A stretch of 64,000 bases of DNA from Phycisphaerales bacterium (lineage in GTDB: Bacteria; Planctomycetota; Phycisphaerae; UBA1845; UTPLA1), in contig JAKSDK010000788.1 in assembly GCA_022360095.1 (NCBI GenBank), positions 62,001 to 126,000 on the forward strand, in the 5' to 3' direction. The notes under the pieces were generated by a model. The model did not search any database and was not told the DNA's origin. It was given only the letters and a program-made list of their open reading frames with translations. This document shows positions 1-9,372 of the stretch, in pieces. A program made the position numbers and the translations under genes. Every line of letters starts with the position of its first letter. Position 1 is the stretch's first letter.

Positions 1-1024
1 ACGCATCTCCGACAGCGTAGTTCCAATATCCGCCGGGACCGGCGCCAAGCAGGAATGAGCCATATGTAAACAAAGCGTTTGAACGAAAGTCGCAAAGGCT
101 TGGATTTCGGCTTCCGGAGCCGGCCAGATATATTCTCACGCTCGATATCACCTCCAGCATTTCAAGATTCTTGAGCCAATCCTCTTCCGCCATGGGAGGA
201 GTATCTGCCCGTCCCCAATGTGGCTGACCGATGAATGCCTCATCCATTGCACCGTCACCGATGAGCGGAATCGGATTTTCCGGGTACGTGGCAAGAACGA
301 TGCTGTTGGCGATCAATAGATCCTCGCCGAATGCCGCCTTGGCATTTTCAACCATGCTCACCAGTGCAGCCGACCAATTGTCCTTATAGTAACTTGCAAC
401 CGTGGCGCATTCGCATGAAGCACAGTTTTCGGTGCATACTGAATCGCGCTTCGGCTCTCCATTGCAAATCGTTGTGCTCAAATTTATGCCGCCATTATCC
501 ATGAAGATGCCATGGGCTTTTGTATTTGCGTTTAGTCGATCGATATTCAGTTGAATCCACATGTTCTGCCAATCCGGGGTTGGAAACGTCATGTATTGTG
601 GACAATTCCCTCTTACGATAATTCGATCAGCTCTGGTTCCTGGATGCACCGCGTGCACGAACAGGTCCTCGATCGGATCAGCCAGGGGCCAAAGCTCTGC
701 ATCGTTGCTATTTGCGAAGACAGATCTTGAATCCTTATAGAGAAGTTTTATGCCTGTAAATCCTGAATGTTCTTCAATCGGCAAGCTACTGCCATCTGCA
801 CCGCGGATTCCACCCAACGTAAGATCCAATCGCGGTGCGACGAAATCCGCTAAGACATTCACATCGCTGTTATCTATCACTTCGATTGATCCGTTAAGGC
901 GATAGTGAGTCGCACCGGTCATCGAAAACGCGGGAAAGTGGATCTTTGTGACGGTTTCATCTTGCGCATGCGCAACAGACATCACGAAAAGAATTCCAAA
1001 AGCAGATAAGGCGGAACGTTGCAT
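1..1024 (-). CDS. Secreted glycoside-hydrolase-like protein, C-terminus beyond the left edge
   Basis: The frame is open from an ATG at 1024 down to the left edge, giving about 341 residues. A Shine-Dalgarno AAGGGAG lies six bases before the ATG. The N-terminus is a typical signal peptide (short basic start, hydrophobic core, then AHA-Q as a likely cleavage site), so the product is exported. The middle holds GIFMDNGGIN followed by a Cys-rich patch (CTENCASCEC) and a later IANS segment. This pattern of a DN-containing strand followed by helices resembles the TIM-barrel putative glycosyl hydrolases (GHL15-like). That assignment is by eye and only suggestive. The gene is divergent from the sigma factor at 1255. 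The C-terminal end, and therefore any anchor or dockerin, lies outside the window. Confidence 0.55.
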   Translation of the reverse strand, partial: MQRSALSAFGILFVMSVAHAQDETVTKIHFPAFSMTGATHYRLNGSIEVIDNSDVNVLADFVAPRLDLTLGGIRGADGSSLPIEEHSGFTGIKLLYKDSRSVFANSNDAELWPLADPIEDLFVHAVHPGTRADRIIVRGNCPQYMTFPTPDWQNMWIQLNIDRLNANTKAHGIFMDNGGINLSTTICNGEPKRDSVCTENCASCECATVASYYKDNWSAALVSMVENAKAAFGEDLLIANSIVLATYPENPIPLIGDGAMDEAFIGQPHWGRADTPPMAEEDWLKNLEMLEVISSVRIYLAGSGSRNPSLCDFRSNALFTYGSFLLGAGPGGYWNYAVGDA

Positions 1025-1239
1025 CGAATGCTCCCTTCATCAATTTGTGACCTGGTTTCAGGAATGACGTTCATCTACGATCTGATTTTGTTGGATCTGC
1101 AGCAAAATCGTTGAATCGAGCTTGGGCGTTGCGTATTATGGGTTGAATCCGACCACCGGCCGGTAGGAGTGCTATTAGTTATGACGTGATCCGGAGAAAA
1201 ACTGAGACAAGAAAATGATTATTTTTTGTCTCCAACCGC
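1025..1239. other. Divergent intergenic region
   Basis: This gap separates a minus-strand secreted protein from the plus-strand sigma factor and must hold both promoters. It contains a 10-bp palindrome ACCGGCCGGT at 1155-1164 that could be an operator. No sigma-70 type promoter with good boxes was recognised. Confidence 0.35.
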
Positions 1240-1254
1240 GTGTTTTGGCAAGCC

Positions 1255-1803
1255 ATGATGCAAGAACCATTTGAAATCGTCGGCACATGTTCGAATTCGG
1301 CCAGGCAAGATGATGAGCATTTGAGCTTTTATTACGACGAACTTCGCAGCATCGCCGGTTCAATCTTGGGTTTTCACCTTCGCACCCATACGCTCCAACC
1401 GACCGCGTTGGCCCACGAGGCTTATCTCCGGCTCGTGCGAAGCTCGGAACCGTTGGGGAATGACCGTGGTTCGATTTTGCGTCGTGCCAGTCGAATCATG
1501 CGCCATGTGCTCGTGGATTACGCACGGCGGCGAAACGCGCTCAAGAGAAAAGGTCATCGAATCCCGACGGAGCTTGATGAAATCACTTCCATAGACGCCA
1601 AACGCAGCTTTGATTTGATCGATCTCAATGAGATGCTGGAGTCACTCGAGAAAATTGACCCTCTCATGGTCCAAGTCGTTGAGCTGCGGTACTTTTGCGG
1701 GCTAACGCTTTCTGAAACTGGAAGGTCTTTGGGCGTTTCCCCTCGTACGGTCTCACGGGCCTGGAGATTTGCCCAAGCGTGGTTGCAGACTCAATTGCAG
1801 TGA
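1255..1803 (+). CDS. ECF-type RNA polymerase sigma factor (planctomycete sigma/kinase pair 1)
   Basis: About 182 residues. It redirects RNA polymerase to a specific promoter set. Region 2 carries the subfamily signature LQPTALAHEAYLRLV and MRHVLVDYARRR, followed by a KRKG basic stretch. Region 4 shows the helix-turn-helix LSETGRSLGVSPRTVSRAW near the C-terminus. These match the sigma-70 ECF-like group abundant in planctomycetes (TIGR02999 type). The start is uncertain: GTG at 1240, ATG at 1255 and ATG at 1258 are in frame and none has a convincing Shine-Dalgarno; 1255 was chosen. The stop at 1803 lies 11 bases before the likely kinase ATG at 1815. No anti-sigma gene is seen, so control through the kinase is an inference. 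Confidence 0.9.
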   Translation: MMQEPFEIVGTCSNSARQDDEHLSFYYDELRSIAGSILGFHLRTHTLQPTALAHEAYLRLVRSSEPLGNDRGSILRRASRIMRHVLVDYARRRNALKRKGHRIPTELDEITSIDAKRSFDLIDLNEMLESLEKIDPLMVQVVELRYFCGLTLSETGRSLGVSPRTVSRAWRFAQAWLQTQLQ

Positions 1804-1814
1804 CGGGTGCATTG

Positions 1815-4481
1815 ATGACCGACAAATCCATCGATGTAACGAGGCGCCTGTATGCTGAATTCATTCAAAATGGCAACCTGCGCTTTGCACGGTCGAATGA
1901 GGCAGCCGATTCGCAGGAGCTGGCTGCGCTCGCGCGGCGTTTGGCCGCTGGAGATACCGGAACAGGTGAATTTCTTGATCTGCCGGCTGGCAGGCTGATT
2001 GAACAGTTGCGCATGCTGGCGATGAATGCCGCGATATCAGATCCGAAGATTGTCGATGATTACCTCTTAGTCGAGCCGATCGGAAGTGGGGGGACCTCTC
2101 GCGTTTATCGCGCAAAGCGGTCGGATCGGAGAGATGGCCGTCCAATCGCCGTGAAGATTCTCAAACCCGGTCTGGATACGGAAAGATTTGCCCGCAGGTT
2201 TGAAACGGAAGAGCGCGCCTTACGGTCTCTCCAGCATCCCAATGTTGCGAACATCATCGATTGGGGTCTGACCTCTGACGGGCGTCCGTATCTCACGATG
2301 GAACTGGTCGAGGGTGAACCGATCACTTCGTATTGCGATGCACATCGTTTATCAATAGAACGACGGTTGAAACTCTTTATTCAGGTGTGCGATGCCGTAG
2401 CCTACGCACACGATCATGGCGTTGTTCATCGTGATATCAAGCCGAGCAATATTCTGGTCACAGCCGAAGGCACGATAAAGCTGCTCGATTTTGGAATTGC
2501 GAAGCTGCTCTTGGGCAGTCACGAGGATACGGAGACAACGACGGTTCGATCACTCGGGCTCATGACGCCACGCTATGCAAGTCCGGAACAACTCGGCGGT
2601 CAGCGGACGACGACGACGACCGATGTTTATTCTCTTGGCATCGTGTTGTACGAATTGCTGACGGGAATGACGCCCTCCGACATCGTCAAGAAGGAGGCTG
2701 GTTCGACGGCGCCACAGAATCTCTTCAACGCGCCGCCGCCACCAAGTAGAGCGTGGTGTAGATTGCCGTGCGATCCGAGTTCACAGAGTCAGACATCTCG
2801 ATCATCACTCTCGAGGATAGCATCATTAAGAGGCATCACGGAGTCCGACCTGGTGAAACGCCTCAAAGGCGATCTTGACAACATTGTGCTCAAGGCGATT
2901 CGGCCGGAGCCGTCCCGCCGTTTCACAACGGTCAAGAAACTGGCGACTGACCTGGTACGCCATATTGATCGAATTCCGATCGAAGCAAGACCGGAGGGAA
3001 TCGTGTATCGCGCATTGCGATTACTCCGGCAGAGCAAAGCGACAAGCTTGTGTGCAATCTTTGCCGGTATCACGATCGGCCTGTCAATCATTACGGCCGC
3101 GCACTCGTTATTGACTGCGCACCGTGAAAAACGAATCGCAGCGAAGGCGCTACGGGAAGCGATCGAGGGATTTCCGCCTCCTGGAAGGCCGGTCGAAAAG
3201 ATACTCGACGGTTATCGCGAAACGGTCGTGACCTATTTTGAGGGTTCTGAGGATGAACAGGCCGATCTTTATCTCTTGATCGGTCTTGCCTATCGCAGTC
3301 GCGGTGCATACGAAAAGTCCGAGCAAACGCTTGCAGAAAGTTTGTTGCTGAACAAGGCACTCCACGGTCCGGAATCAGCAGAATACGCGGACACGCTGTT
3401 CGCACTCGGAATGTTGAATTGCGATTTCTATCATCGCCCCGTTGTCGCGGAAGCGCTGCTTCGAGAGTCTTTGCGCGTTGCTCACGAATCCGGCGACGCG
3501 CGATTGCTTGCTCAAAGCTGGTTTGGATTGGGCGTTGCGCTTTACGACCTGAGTACGAACCCTTGGGCGCCGTCCGACAGCTTAGAGCGTGCGATCGATG
3601 CACTCGAAAGCGCCGAGCGTTATGTCGATGGGGCAGTGCCTCCATGGGGCGGGCGTCATTCCATGTATCTGGCGATGGCCCATCAGCGCCTTGGCAACTT
3701 GGGTGTGGCTGATGGGCGTTATCGGCAGGCGTTCGAGCTCGCCAGACGAACAGCGGATGCCGTGCTCGAAGCTGACGTCATCTTTGAGCATGCACAACTC
3801 TACGAAGAGCTCAACGAGTTTGATACCGCGGAAACGATGTTCCGAAAGGGCCTCGCGAAGCAGCGGCAGATTCTCTCATCAAAGGACCCTCGATTGGCGT
3901 TGTCTGCTCACCGTCTCGCGAAGTTCCTGCATTCCTATGGACGGAATCGGAAGGATGTGCGCCGACTCGTGGAAGAGGCCATCTCGATTCTGGGGCCGCG
4001 TAACAAATACGTCGGGTTTCTTTTGAGTATCGATGAGAAAAGTTCCCGATCAAGCGACCGTCGCACAAGCGCCTTCGATTGGAAGACAATGACGCGACAT
4101 GCCGATCAAGGTGATCTCGCCGTAAGAGCCAAGCTGCACGATTTTGTCACCGGTGGACAATCGCCGTCGTCCCATGCAGTTCGTGCAGTCAATAAGCTCA
4201 TTTGGAAGATCGACTTGCAGCAAGATCCCATGGACCTTATTGAGTTCATCGAATCCGAACAGCCTGCTCCGTTTATAGATCGATTATGGGCCATAAGACG
4301 CGCTCAGCAACTTGGAATGAGCACAGCACGAATGAAACAAGCGGTTCTCAAATTCGCCGAAAGAGCGACAAGGCACGAAGAGCAGAGGGATCTTTTGCTC
4401 TTGCGGTTTCTCGCGGTCCAAAACGGCATCCTGGAGAGTCCGGATGAACTGCCCGTTCAGCTGTATGGCGCAACCTGGTAG
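1815..4481 (+). CDS. Transmembrane Ser/Thr protein kinase with TPR repeats (pair 1)
   Basis: 888 residues from ATG 1815; a GTG at 1779 overlapping the sigma gene is also in frame. The kinase domain covers about residues 82-385: glycine loop IGSGGTSRVY at 89-98, catalytic lysine in IAVK at 114, VVHRDIKPSN with HRD at 205-207, DFG at 225-227 and an SPEQ activation segment. All catalytic residues are present. A single hydrophobic helix (about 409-434) follows, so the kinase should be cytoplasmic and the C-terminal half on the other side of the membrane. That half holds helical TPR-like repeats up to about residue 700 and a divergent helical tail. Pairing with the sigma factor suggests they act in one signalling route. 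TPRs usually bind partner proteins, here unknown. Confidence 0.9.
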   Translation: MTDKSIDVTRRLYAEFIQNGNLRFARSNEAADSQELAALARRLAAGDTGTGEFLDLPAGRLIEQLRMLAMNAAISDPKIVDDYLLVEPIGSGGTSRVYRAKRSDRRDGRPIAVKILKPGLDTERFARRFETEERALRSLQHPNVANIIDWGLTSDGRPYLTMELVEGEPITSYCDAHRLSIERRLKLFIQVCDAVAYAHDHGVVHRDIKPSNILVTAEGTIKLLDFGIAKLLLGSHEDTETTTVRSLGLMTPRYASPEQLGGQRTTTTTDVYSLGIVLYELLTGMTPSDIVKKEAGSTAPQNLFNAPPPPSRAWCRLPCDPSSQSQTSRSSLSRIASLRGITESDLVKRLKGDLDNIVLKAIRPEPSRRFTTVKKLATDLVRHIDRIPIEARPEGIVYRALRLLRQSKATSLCAIFAGITIGLSIITAAHSLLTAHREKRIAAKALREAIEGFPPPGRPVEKILDGYRETVVTYFEGSEDEQADLYLLIGLAYRSRGAYEKSEQTLAESLLLNKALHGPESAEYADTLFALGMLNCDFYHRPVVAEALLRESLRVAHESGDARLLAQSWFGLGVALYDLSTNPWAPSDSLERAIDALESAERYVDGAVPPWGGRHSMYLAMAHQRLGNLGVADGRYRQAFELARRTADAVLEADVIFEHAQLYEELNEFDTAETMFRKGLAKQRQILSSKDPRLALSAHRLAKFLHSYGRNRKDVRRLVEEAISILGPRNKYVGFLLSIDEKSSRSSDRRTSAFDWKTMTRHADQGDLAVRAKLHDFVTGGQSPSSHAVRAVNKLIWKIDLQQDPMDLIEFIESEQPAPFIDRLWAIRRAQQLGMSTARMKQAVLKFAERATRHEEQRDLLLLRFLAVQNGILESPDELPVQLYGATW

Positions 4482-4617
4482 ACGTGTCGCTTCAACGGGA
4501 TGCACGGTTCCTCGTCGTCGCGCGCGATGCACCGTCGTCTTGAATCTCACTTTAGCTTGCAACGCTTTGTAAACAAGGTTTTGGTATTTTTCGGCGGCCA
4601 ATTTGACCGGCACGGGG

Positions 4618-7600
4618 TCAGCGGATTTTGGTTTTTTCCGGCGTTACCTCAGCATTCATCGAGTTCGTTCGAAGTGCTGAGTCGTGGATGCGATCCCGCT
4701 TGATGATTTTCATTTCAGTCACGTTTCCGGTCTCATCGCACTTGAACTTGAAGCGGAGGCCGCCCGATCGCTCGTAGCTGAAGAGGTTCCATGCCATGGG
4801 TCGCAGGCGCGATCGTGCTTCGCCCTGACGCGCATAGTACAATGCCCCGTCCTTCATCGTGATGTGATGCACGCCATATGTGCCGACGTAGCGGCGGAGC
4901 ACCGACTTCGGCAGGTTGATCGCATTGAGCTTGGCCCATTGGGTCGCCACTCCCCAAGCGATGGGGCTGGTCTCCAGCGTGATCTGGGGCCGACGTTTCG
5001 TAATGGCGTTGAACTCTTCGATCGCCGCTCTCAGCTTGACACCTGCCTCCCACATTCTGAGTTTGCTCCGAAGCCGATGCCCCGTTTCGCACGCCGGGAA
5101 GTAGGTCTTCAGCTTCTCAAGAATTAGATTCGCTTCGGCGGCGTCGCGCCGGTCCATTGCCTTTTGCGCAGCGACGATCAATCCCCACATCGAGACCATC
5201 TCCCACGACTCACCATCGGTCCGCGGTTCGAAATACACATGTTCGTGAAAGTCGCGCATGATGAAATGATTTTGCCCCAGGTAGTCGAGTGGAACATTGC
5301 CCTCGCCGACGTTGATCGTGAGCTGACCATCGTCGGCAAAGACGCGCACCGGCGTTTCGTAAATGGCCGGGTATTCGCCCACATATTTCTGCAGTTCCAT
5401 CGGCGAGATCGCCACGGTCAGGTAGGGCGGTTGGGGATCCGGAATCGGCACGAGTTTCGGATCGCGTTTGGGGGCGCCGGACTTCGCGTCGAGGATCATG
5501 CGAATCAGCTCTTTGTGCTCTTGCCAGGTGATGGTGATGAGGTCATCGGTGTAGCTGTCGACGCGATTCACGAAAACCATGTCCGCCCCGGGGATCACGT
5601 CGATCGTCTGGCAGTATCTTCCGTAGGCGGAAAACATCCCCAGAGACTTGAACGGCTCTTCATCGTGAAGCCACCACATCAGACCGTATCCGCCGTTCCA
5701 GTCGGCCTGGGAGATGCGAGATTGACTCTTCTTAACGTATGTCTCGGAGAGAATCTGCTTGTCCCCCCAGCGGCCGTTGTTAAGGTACAAAAGTCCGAAG
5801 CGGGCGTAATCCCGGGCCGACATACGGAAGGGATAGGCAGGGTGCATCGACTTCTCACGATCGAAGTGATAGTAGCCGTGCGAAGGGTCGTAGTCCTGCA
5901 TCCCGATCGGCTCGGCGATGCGAGTCTGGAATTCCTCGAAGATCTTCGTGCCCGTTTCCTGTTCGAAGATGGTGGTCAGCGCGTTGAAGTCCCAGTTGTT
6001 GTAACAGAAGTGCTCGCCGGGCCTGTATGCACCGCGCTCTGGCTTGGGGTTTGTGTCGGGTTCGTAAGCAGCGGGGAGATAAATACCTGAGCGTGCCGAC
6101 AGCAGGTCGTAGATGGTTGCCGTTTTCTCGGTGTCGGTGAGCGAGTTGTTGACTTCGTCGATGCTTAGATCTGCGAGCGTCTTTTTTGGATCGATCGTGC
6201 CCAAACCGATGTGTACACCGTACAGCGCGCTCATGAGGCTTTTGCGAGAACTATGGCTGCGGTATCGTCGATCGGTGTCGCCCCAGTCGACCAGGACCGC
6301 GCCACGATAGACGACCATGACCGCGGCCGATCCGATCCGTTCGGCAAACCGGCGGGCCGCTTCCAGCTTTGCCGCATCGAAACCGGCCTCTTCGGGTGCG
6401 GTGTATCGCATCCAGCGCTCGCCGGGCACACGATTGCTCGTAACGGCCGAGTTTGGACTGTTGTCCTCTTTCAGGAGTCGGATGCCCCAGAAAAGATGGT
6501 CCGGCGGAGCCGCATTCCATGTCATGTATGCATGTGAGTCGTCCGTGACGTAATGTAGTGTGTATTTTCCTGCGGACAGGTTCATGACCTGATTGACCAG
6601 TCGGTTCTTCTGTGCTCCGCCGGCGTACCCGGGTTTGCTCCGAACCATTGACCAGACCTGTTCGCCCTTCGCGTTCTCGATCCAGCCATAATCGAATACT
6701 CCGTCGTTGGTGCCTTCACCGATTGCGTAGATGCGCACTGCGGTCGGCTTATTCAGGGAGAAGTCGACCGATCGGCGCTGATTGTTTCCAACTTCGGTCA
6801 AATGCGCGATCACGGGCAATTCAGCATAAGGATCTACAAACGGCTCGGTGAAATGGGGGCGAATATCATTGAAGAGACGCGCGAGCACCTTGGTGCGCCG
6901 CATGAACATGTACATGCCCTGCATGAGTTCAGCTTCGCGCCGGTATAGGTCTTTAAGGCGTGGATCCTTGACGCGCTTAATCCGCTCGATGATTTTCTCG
7001 GCAGGCGATGTCCAGTCGATGTCGGGGCCAACCTCTCCAAACATCGGTTCGTATATGAACAGTCGCAGAAAGGCGAGACCGAAACCGGATTTCAGCGAAT
7101 CGCCCCGCGCCATGTCAAACGCGTCACTTTGGACTTTTGAGTTTGAGAGAAATATGAATGTATAGTTTTCTTCGGGGACTTTGAGATACATACAGGACAT
7201 TCCGCGCCAGGCGCCGCCATGCCAGATAATCTTTCGGCCGGCGTGCTCCGCACTGAACCAGCCGTAGCCGTAAGGGAAAACCTCACCCGTCGGCGATCGG
7301 ACCGGTTTCCAGGCTTTTGCCTTTGTGGTGCGAGAGATGAGACGGTCTTGATCGAGTGCGATGTCGAACTTTGCCAGATCGCGGACTGTTGAGTTGAGAC
7401 CGGCGCCCGTGCCGAAATATGTCGGATAATCTGATCGCGAAATATTGCGCTGTTCATCATAGTGATATGCGCGGGCGAGTTTTCTATAGACTTGTTGTTC
7501 CGGTTCGTTGAGCCAGAACCTATTAAACGCTTCTTGGGATGCATCATCGGCCGGCATCGCAGATCGACTCTTATACAATCCGCGGCCGTAGTCGGTCGTT

Positions 7601-8433
7601 TCCAACGCCCGTCCGACCATCGTTGTGAGCATATTGTACGTGTTTCCCCAATAGCGATTCCCGAAGTCGTAGCCGTTGATCAGCCGGCGGCGCTTGCCCT
7701 CTTGATCACGGATATTGAGCTTCTTGCCTTTAGATGACAGATACGCGCGGAAGCGATCCTGAAGTTCGGGGTCTACGGGGTTGGCCGCCGTCCGAGTCAT
7801 TCCGAGCGGACCGGCGATGTCGTTCATGAACTGCTCGCGAAACGATCGACCGGAAGCGCGCTTGATGGCCTTTCCCGAGGCGCCGTAACGGTCGCCGTCG
7901 TAGTGCCAAATAGTGCCGACGGGATTCAGCGTCGTGTGCGACATGACATGTTTGAGTTTGATGTCGTATGCATTGGGGTAGTCATGCCGATACGCAAACG
8001 CGTCGTATTTGCTCGCACGATCCTCGAGGCTGATCAACCCCTTTTCCACATTCCGAAAGAAGACGACCGAGGCAAGCGGCTTGGTCACAGAAGCAAGGCC
8101 GTAGGGGGTATCGGGTGTGGCCTTGATTTTGTTCTCGACGTCCGCGTAGCCCCATGCCTTCTCCCAGACGACCTGCTGGTCTTTTAGGATGATCGCAGAA
8201 AGGCCCGGTGTCTTCAGATCGCGCATTAGTCGCTGCATGATGCCCTCGAATCGTGCGATCCTCGTTTTGAACGATGGGGCAGGGGGGGGGGTAAAGACCG
8301 GGCCGACACGGCCCGGCTCGCTTTTGAGGGCGTTTTTGGGCTCCGTTGCTTTCGCCAGGAGGGCGCTGCATAAGGCGACGGCCACGGTCATCGCTAACGA
8401 CATTTGTTTTACGTGTTGTCTTCTACCTTGCAT
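4618..8433 (-). CDS. Secreted double serine hydrolase (two class C beta-lactamase-like domains)
   Basis: About 1271 residues. The chosen ATG at 8433 has GGAG eight bases upstream and overlaps the preceding gene by 25 nt; a second ATG at 8403 is just past that stop. A signal peptide (MSLAMTVAVALCSALLA) follows. Domain 1 has the SxxK nucleophile motif SVTK (about residues 115-118) and an HGG motif (WHGGAWRG). Domain 2, in the second half, has SSRK, YNN and the usual loops. Two small beta domains (QKYVGEY and RRYVGTY) resemble the C-terminal DUF3471-type extensions of serine hydrolases. The two active-site sets suggest an internal duplication and divergence. Substrates could be peptides, esters or peptidoglycan; the sequence does not decide. 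A run of ten G on the plus strand (8282-8291) lies in the coding region just after the signal peptide. Confidence 0.8.
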   Translation of the reverse strand: MQGRRQHVKQMSLAMTVAVALCSALLAKATEPKNALKSEPGRVGPVFTPPPAPSFKTRIARFEGIMQRLMRDLKTPGLSAIILKDQQVVWEKAWGYADVENKIKATPDTPYGLASVTKPLASVVFFRNVEKGLISLEDRASKYDAFAYRHDYPNAYDIKLKHVMSHTTLNPVGTIWHYDGDRYGASGKAIKRASGRSFREQFMNDIAGPLGMTRTAANPVDPELQDRFRAYLSSKGKKLNIRDQEGKRRRLINGYDFGNRYWGNTYNMLTTMVGRALETTDYGRGLYKSRSAMPADDASQEAFNRFWLNEPEQQVYRKLARAYHYDEQRNISRSDYPTYFGTGAGLNSTVRDLAKFDIALDQDRLISRTTKAKAWKPVRSPTGEVFPYGYGWFSAEHAGRKIIWHGGAWRGMSCMYLKVPEENYTFIFLSNSKVQSDAFDMARGDSLKSGFGLAFLRLFIYEPMFGEVGPDIDWTSPAEKIIERIKRVKDPRLKDLYRREAELMQGMYMFMRRTKVLARLFNDIRPHFTEPFVDPYAELPVIAHLTEVGNNQRRSVDFSLNKPTAVRIYAIGEGTNDGVFDYGWIENAKGEQVWSMVRSKPGYAGGAQKNRLVNQVMNLSAGKYTLHYVTDDSHAYMTWNAAPPDHLFWGIRLLKEDNSPNSAVTSNRVPGERWMRYTAPEEAGFDAAKLEAARRFAERIGSAAVMVVYRGAVLVDWGDTDRRYRSHSSRKSLMSALYGVHIGLGTIDPKKTLADLSIDEVNNSLTDTEKTATIYDLLSARSGIYLPAAYEPDTNPKPERGAYRPGEHFCYNNWDFNALTTIFEQETGTKIFEEFQTRIAEPIGMQDYDPSHGYYHFDREKSMHPAYPFRMSARDYARFGLLYLNNGRWGDKQILSETYVKKSQSRISQADWNGGYGLMWWLHDEEPFKSLGMFSAYGRYCQTIDVIPGADMVFVNRVDSYTDDLITITWQEHKELIRMILDAKSGAPKRDPKLVPIPDPQPPYLTVAISPMELQKYVGEYPAIYETPVRVFADDGQLTINVGEGNVPLDYLGQNHFIMRDFHEHVYFEPRTDGESWEMVSMWGLIVAAQKAMDRRDAAEANLILEKLKTYFPACETGHRLRSKLRMWEAGVKLRAAIEEFNAITKRRPQITLETSPIAWGVATQWAKLNAINLPKSVLRRYVGTYGVHHITMKDGALYYARQGEARSRLRPMAWNLFSYERSGGLRFKFKCDETGNVTEMKIIKRDRIHDSALRTNSMNAEVTPEKTKIR
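8282..8291. repeat. Homopolymer G10 tract inside the serine hydrolase gene
   Basis: Ten consecutive G on the plus strand (C10 on the coding strand) encode a Thr-Pro-Pro-Pro stretch just downstream of the signal peptide. Runs of this length are prone to slipped-strand changes, and one gain or loss would truncate the protein early. The present length keeps the frame open. Confidence 0.6.
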
Positions 8434-9041
8434 CGAATGCACTCCATGTTTCGTGTCAACGTCAGGTCGATCGGACCGAGTGCGCCTGCGTTGGTTTTTT
8501 CGGCCGAGCATGCCGACACAGCCAATACAAGATCCATCTGTGCACGGAACACAATGCGGGAGCCCGGTCCTGACAAGGGTTCACGAATCTCCAGATCTCC
8601 GGTTCCCGGCTCAATGTGAACATTCATGAAGATGTTGAACGGCGTCGGAATGCGGTCGGAGGAAATGCCGTACTCCCGGAGCGCAAATGCCAGTTCGTCC
8701 AGGCAGTTTGGATGGTTGGCCTCTCCATACTGCCGGTGAAACATCTCGCGACTACACGGCGCGAACATGAAGTCATGGCGTCCGACACTGTCACTTAGGA
8801 TTTCAAGCATAGGATTGCTGCGGTTCGAGTAGAGTATGTGTCCTTCGGTGAGCCTGAGCGTTCCGGCATAGTCGAGCGTTCGGCCGGAACTGAGCCACTC
8901 GTTTGTGTCGTCTCCGCAAAAAGCGACGAGGTCGGCCACCTGCTTTCCGAGCGGGTCGATGACGGTGAGTTCGCCGCCGGACAACAGGCTGAACGCACGC
9001 GCGGTGCTCGGCTCAAGGTGAAATGATTCTATTCCGCTCAT
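8409..9041 (-). CDS. DUF1989 (urea carboxylase-associated) family protein
   Basis: 210 residues from ATG 9041, which has AGAGGG seven bases upstream; an ATG at 9068 is a less likely start. The sequence follows the DUF1989 pattern: PLGKQVADLVAF early, LYSNRSNPMLEIL, then HDFMFAPCSREMF, HPNCLDELAFAL, PTPFNIFMNV and MDLVLAVSACSAE. The conserved Cys and His residues fit a metal-binding cupin-like fold. Relatives are often near urea carboxylase or amino-acid genes, and several act in guanidine or urea metabolism, but no such gene is here. Its end overlaps the double serine hydrolase start, so the two are probably co-transcribed. No export signal is present, so it should be cytoplasmic, unlike its neighbour. 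Confidence 0.8.
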   Translation of the reverse strand: MSGIESFHLEPSTARAFSLLSGGELTVIDPLGKQVADLVAFCGDDTNEWLSSGRTLDYAGTLRLTEGHILYSNRSNPMLEILSDSVGRHDFMFAPCSREMFHRQYGEANHPNCLDELAFALREYGISSDRIPTPFNIFMNVHIEPGTGDLEIREPLSGPGSRIVFRAQMDLVLAVSACSAEKTNAGALGPIDLTLTRNMECIRCKVEDNT

Positions 9042-9372
9042 ACCCTGTCCCTCTGGTCGGACACGCAACCGCCATGTTGATCATGATCCGTCTGCCGATG
9101 GATGCGTACGTCAAGATGACCCGTGGCTTTCGGGAAGCCGTCCGGCAATCCATGCGGGACGGCCGATGCCACGGGAGGCTCCGCGCCCAGACTCACGCCG
9201 AATTGTCTCGGCCACTTATACGATGGGATTCGCCGGCTGGGAGAAAATATTTCACGATGATCCCGGAAGCGCCGGCGGCCCGGAATCTCAGGGTTTCGTA
9301 GGTTTCAGGAGTTGGTTTCCCATGGCTAGGGCATCCGTTTACGAGCCAGCAGCGTGGGGCCGGCTGGCTCGA
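9042..9372. other. Intergenic region upstream of the DUF1989/serine hydrolase operon
   Basis: 331 bp between two minus-strand genes. It should contain the end of the kinase transcript and the promoter for the DUF1989 operon. No coding frame with a supported start, no terminator hairpin and no clear promoter boxes were seen. Confidence 0.4.
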
